Source: Methylobacterium oxalidis (GTDB taxonomy: Bacteria; Pseudomonadota; Alphaproteobacteria; Rhizobiales; Beijerinckiaceae). Taken from it: a DNA stretch of 64,000 bases. Under the pieces are notes generated by a model. The model did no database searches. It saw only the letters and a list, made by a program, of their open reading frames with translations, and had not been told where the DNA came from. Every line of letters starts with the position of its first letter. The stretch's first letter is position 1. The DNA lies in the NCBI RefSeq assembly GCF_007992195.1, contig NZ_BJZU01000065.1:1-64000 (forward strand), given 5' to 3'. Below are positions 61,275 through 64,000 of this stretch, piece after piece. The position numbers and the translations under genes were made by a program.

Positions 61275-61495
61275 CGCGACTCCGCTGCGGGGCAAGCTTT
61301 CCGCCGGAGTGAACCCACGATCCGGCTCCGCAGGTCCGAGGCCGTACCTGGCTCGAAGGTCGTGGCGCGCTCGCGCGAGACCGAGCGCCGTGCGCTTCGC
61401 ACTGCGGATGGGCACCGGTCAGGGCGCGCAGCTGGACGCAGGTGCGCGGTATGATGCCGCCGTGATCGCGTCGCCGCTCCGAGGAGGCAGACCGG

Positions 61496-61948
61496 GTGGA
61501 TGCTTACCAAGCCTATCTCGGGCTGTTCGTCACCTCGCTCATCGCGGGCACTTTCCTGCCGTTCCTGCCGGGATCGTCCGAGATGGCGATGGCCGGCCTC
61601 ATGGCCGCGCGAGCCGGCTTTCCGCCCGCGCTGCTCGCCGTTGCCGTCGGTGCGAACGTCCTGGGCGCCACGGTGAACTACCTCGTCGGCCGCAACGTCG
61701 CCGGCTTGGCGGACCGCAGGTGGTTTCCTCTACCCCGCAGGACCCTGGACCGGGCTTCGGCCTGGTTCGACCGGTACGGCGTCTGGGCACTCGCCCTGTG
61801 CTGGCTGCCCACTTTCGGGGATGCCATCACGGTGATCGCCGGCCTGCTCCGGGCCGACTTCCGCCTGTTCCTGCCCCTCGTCTGCGCCGGGAAGCTGTTC
61901 GGCCACGGAGCGGTCGCCCTCGGCCTGACCTGGATCATCGAGCGGTGA
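61496..61948 (+). CDS. DedA/YqaA-like small membrane protein
   Basis: This 150-residue inner-membrane protein has about four helices and family features PGSSEMAMAGLMAARAG near residue 25 and the VGANVLGATVNYLVGRNVA segment, with FDRYGVWALALCWLPTFGDA later, as in YqaA-type SNARE-associated proteins. These act as lipid or undecaprenyl-phosphate flippases or in membrane homeostasis. GTG 61496 is used: GAGGAGG at 61481-61487 is eight bases upstream. Confidence 0.8.
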   Translation: MDAYQAYLGLFVTSLIAGTFLPFLPGSSEMAMAGLMAARAGFPPALLAVAVGANVLGATVNYLVGRNVAGLADRRWFPLPRRTLDRASAWFDRYGVWALALCWLPTFGDAITVIAGLLRADFRLFLPLVCAGKLFGHGAVALGLTWIIER

Positions 61949-62040
61949 GATCGCGCGAGCCAAAAAGGAGTATACCCGAACGAAGCTATTTATTCCCGAT
62001 TCCGAGGCTGCTTTGATGTGCTCTCACTCAGGAGGCGGCC

Positions 62041-62160
62041 ATGGCTGCTGTTCGAGCACTGCGCCAACAAATAGATACCGATACAGCCGCTCTGGGCTTC
62101 GTATACACGGTGATCGCGCTCGATACCGCCGTCGTGATCTGCGGGCTCCTCTGGCCCTGA
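62041..62160 (+). CDS. small single-helix membrane protein, 39 residues
   Basis: ATG 62041 is preceded by GGAGG at 62031-62035 with 5-base spacing. The product has a short polar N-terminus and a membrane helix (LGFVYTVIALDTAVVICGLL) with stop at 62158-62160. Function is unknown. It follows the DedA-like gene by 92 bases. Confidence 0.55.
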   Translation: MAAVRALRQQIDTDTAALGFVYTVIALDTAVVICGLLWP

Positions 62161-62268
62161 GAATGGGGCGAGCGTCAGCCTCGCGACCGCGGGAGATCTG
62201 GCACAGGTTCGTGCCCAGGCTTGCCGTCGCCGCTCACCGGCGCACATGAGTCGTCCTGCGGACCGGCT

Positions 62269-62646
62269 TCAGGAGTGCGCATCGGAGGTTCTGAGATCGG
62301 ACCTGCAGCTGATCGCGTCGAGGATGATCCCCGCTCCGGCCAGTGCGCACATCGCGAGACCGGCCGCCGCGAGCATGTCGACCTCGGTCAGCGCGTAGTC
62401 CACGACGCCTCGGCCATATGCCGGGTTCGCCGCGTACGCATAGCAGCCGGAATTGCCGCTGATCCCTTGGTAGAAGGCACAGGCCGTTCCGGAGTAATGC
62501 CCCTCCCTGAGGAACAGGATCAGCTGAGCCACGGCGACGGCGGCACCGTAGCAGCCAACGACGAGGAGGGTATGCCAGCACACCGAGTGCAGGATGGATA
62601 CGATCGGGTCCGCTCGACCTGCCTCTCGGCGACGCTGCGCTGCCAT
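62269..62646 (-). CDS. hypothetical membrane protein, 125 residues
   Basis: The protein has two hydrophobic helices (VCWHTLLVVGCYGAAVAVAQ and VDMLAAAGLAMCALAGAGII) separated by a small loop with three cysteines and aromatic residues (GTACAFYQGISGNSGCYAYA). ATG 62646 has GAGG close upstream; a GTG start at 62655 is possible. No family recognised. Confidence 0.55.
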   Translation of the reverse strand: MAAQRRREAGRADPIVSILHSVCWHTLLVVGCYGAAVAVAQLILFLREGHYSGTACAFYQGISGNSGCYAYAANPAYGRGVVDYALTEVDMLAAAGLAMCALAGAGIILDAISCRSDLRTSDAHS

Positions 62647-63086
62647 TGCCCTCACATCCCGGCTGCATCGTCAGCACCTGCAACTCAGAAGCCCTGAGCG
62701 CCGGCGCGGATGCCTGAAGATGCTCCGAGGGAAGCAGAGAGCGTGCCACAGCGCAGGCAAGGTCCGGCTGAGCCTGCGAAATCCGTACGTAGAAGCCTTC
62801 CGCGCAGGCCCCTCTGTCGACGATACTCGGGGCCGCGAGGCGCCCGCCGTTTAGGCATACTGCATACCAGAGTTGCAGACCCGGACGTGGAGGCATATAA
62901 GGTTCATGTGAGATGTACCTTTGCGGAAGGCCGATCCGCAGCGGGCTTCCGAACCTCGGTGCGCGGGTAGCCTCCTCCAAAGCTTCCCCGCACGCGATGT
63001 CCGCAGCGCCGCCGTCGCGGCCCGCGAGTTGGAGCGCCTCACGCTTCAGGTCGACAGTTTCCTTCAGCGGAGAAGCGAGCTCTCGT
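62647..63086. other. intergenic region with possible chemoreceptor remnant
   Basis: This 440-base stretch holds no intact gene. At about 62998-63075 on the plus strand one frame reads DVRSAAVAARELERLTLQVD followed by SFLQ, which resembles the last residues of methyl-accepting chemotaxis proteins; a stop lies upstream in frame and no receptor body is present. It may be a decayed fragment or chance. Confidence 0.3.
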
Positions 63087-64000
63087 ATGCCGGCATCCAC
63101 CGCCCCGTCAGGCCGAACCGGACGCGTTCCCGGCTTTCGCCTGTTCCGGCCGATCCTCGCGGGTGCGACCCTGCGCGAGCGCCTCATCGCCTGCCTGGGA
63201 GCCTTGGTCGGCATCACGCTGACGGGGCTGATCTGCGGCTGGTTCTTCGGCGAAGGACCGCACATCCCGCTCATCGTCGCGCCCATGGGCGCATCCGCGG
63301 TGCTTCTCTTCGCCGTGCCGGCAAGCCCGCTCGCCCAGCCGTGGCCGGTCATCGGCGGCAACACGATCTCGGCCTTCGTGGGCGTCTTCGCGGCTCATCT
63401 CATTCCGGATCCCGTGGTCGCGATCGGCGTCGGCGTCTCGCTCGCGATTGCGGCGATGTCGGTCACGCGCTCGCTCCACCCGCCCGGAGGCGCGGCGGCT
63501 CTGACGGCGCTCATCGGCGGACCGGCCGTCACGTCGGCGGGCTACTGGTTCCCGCTGTTCCCGGTCTGCCTCAACTCGGTGATCCTGGTCGCGCTCGGCA
63601 TCGCGTTCCACAAGATCTCCCGCCGCAACTATCCGCACGTGCCCGCCGCGGCGCCGGTGAACACGCACGGGACGAGCGACCTTCCGGCGCCGATCCGCGT
63701 CGGGTTCAAGCCAGAGGATGTCGACGCCGCGCTGGTCATGCTCAACGAGACGCTGGACATCGACCGCTCGGACCTCGACCGGCTCCTGCAGCAGGTCGAA
63801 CTGAATGCGCTTGCCCGGGCGCACGGCGATCTCACCTGCGGCGAGGTGATGTCGCGGGACGTGGTGACGATCGGCCTCGACGGCGGCACCGAGCGAGCCC
63901 GGGACCTGCTGCTCGCGCACAACATCCGGACGCTGCCGGTGGTCGATGCGAGCGGCCGGCTGGCGGGCACCGTCGGCCTGCGGGAACTCGCGCTGCGGGA
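63087..64000 (+). CDS. HPP-family membrane protein with CBS domain (partial, C-terminus outside window)
   Basis: The visible 304 residues begin with a basic head, then an HPP domain of four helices (LIACLGALVGITLTGLICGW, HIPLIVAPMGASAVLLFAVP) with the name-giving SLHPPGGAAALTALIGG motif near residue 130. A cytoplasmic linker follows (FKPEDVDAALVMLNETLDID) and then a CBS domain (CGEVMSRDVVTIGLDGGTER, NIRTLPVVDASGRLAGTVGL) that is cut by the window end. HPP proteins include nitrite transporters of plastids and cyanobacteria; the CBS domain suggests nucleotide control. The upstream ribosome site is weak. Confidence 0.85.
   Translation, partial: MPASTAPSGRTGRVPGFRLFRPILAGATLRERLIACLGALVGITLTGLICGWFFGEGPHIPLIVAPMGASAVLLFAVPASPLAQPWPVIGGNTISAFVGVFAAHLIPDPVVAIGVGVSLAIAAMSVTRSLHPPGGAAALTALIGGPAVTSAGYWFPLFPVCLNSVILVALGIAFHKISRRNYPHVPAAAPVNTHGTSDLPAPIRVGFKPEDVDAALVMLNETLDIDRSDLDRLLQQVELNALARAHGDLTCGEVMSRDVVTIGLDGGTERARDLLLAHNIRTLPVVDASGRLAGTVGLRELALR

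Noticed and set aside
1..64000. CRISPR arrays, insertion sequences, prophage genes, toxin-antitoxin or defence systems
   Set aside because: No transposase, integrase, Cas, restriction or toxin motifs, and no regularly spaced repeats were seen in any frame or intergenic region.

Overview
The window is a 64-kb stretch of a GC-rich alphaproteobacterial chromosome, most probably Methylobacterium or a close relative. The lineage call is an inference. It rests on the very high GC, GapR (DUF2312), the rhizobiales-type cellulose genes bcsN and bcsS, and small DUF6894, DUF992 and DUF4142 proteins. Both ends cut through genes. I see no rRNA, tRNA, insertion sequence, CRISPR array or phage module.

Region 1 (1-15.5 kb) is a glycan cluster. 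Nine minus-strand genes from about 12766 down to 117 are packed with stop/start overlaps in most places: a MurG-like glycosyltransferase, a GT4 glycosyltransferase, a glycosyltransferase fused to a NodB-like deacetylase, a twin-ATPase, a methyltransferase-like protein, a peptide-type solute-binding protein, two permeases and a nucleotide-sugar dehydrogenase. Divergently at 12903 lies an 879-residue ABC-exporter-like protein whose Walker A, signature and Walker B motifs have all decayed. This is the best candidate here for an undescribed system: glycan building enzymes locked in one transcription unit with an oligopeptide-type importer and facing a probably ATPase-dead exporter fold.

Region 2 (15.7-22.6 kb) is a catabolic uptake cassette: a GntR/FCD regulator, a divergent SnoaL-like protein, a branched-chain-type ABC importer whose permease and two ATPases are one fused 822-residue chain, and a PuuE-like deacetylase/amidohydrolase. 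A textbook sigma-54 promoter lies 37 bases before the importer's binding protein.

Region 3 (22.6-29.7 kb) holds a BrkB-family membrane protein, a cyclic-nucleotide-binding/patatin fusion, a small Arg/Asp-rich secreted protein, sulfite dehydrogenase SorA-SorB, and a ChrA chromate transporter with a thiamine-binding MTH1187-family partner.

Region 4 (29.7-42.6 kb) is cellulose synthesis: bcsA-bcsB-bcsZ, a TPR protein and a BcsN-like protein in one overlapping operon, preceded by bcsS and a hybrid histidine kinase with a decayed ATP-binding domain. No BcsC-type outer-membrane barrel is present.

Region 5 (43-48.7 kb) has a chloroperoxidase-like hydrolase, a TerC-family protein, a complete tctCBA tricarboxylate transporter and divergent gapR. 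Region 6 (48.9-57.8 kb) is mostly small hypothetical or envelope proteins, an L,D-transpeptidase, a lytic transglycosylase and a CAP/RTX gene broken by three apparent one-base losses. Region 7 (58-64 kb) has an Mfd-like helicase, a DedA-like protein, small membrane proteins and a truncated HPP-CBS protein. Convergent gene pairs are separated by clear hairpins, several of them perfect, which supports the gene boundaries given.
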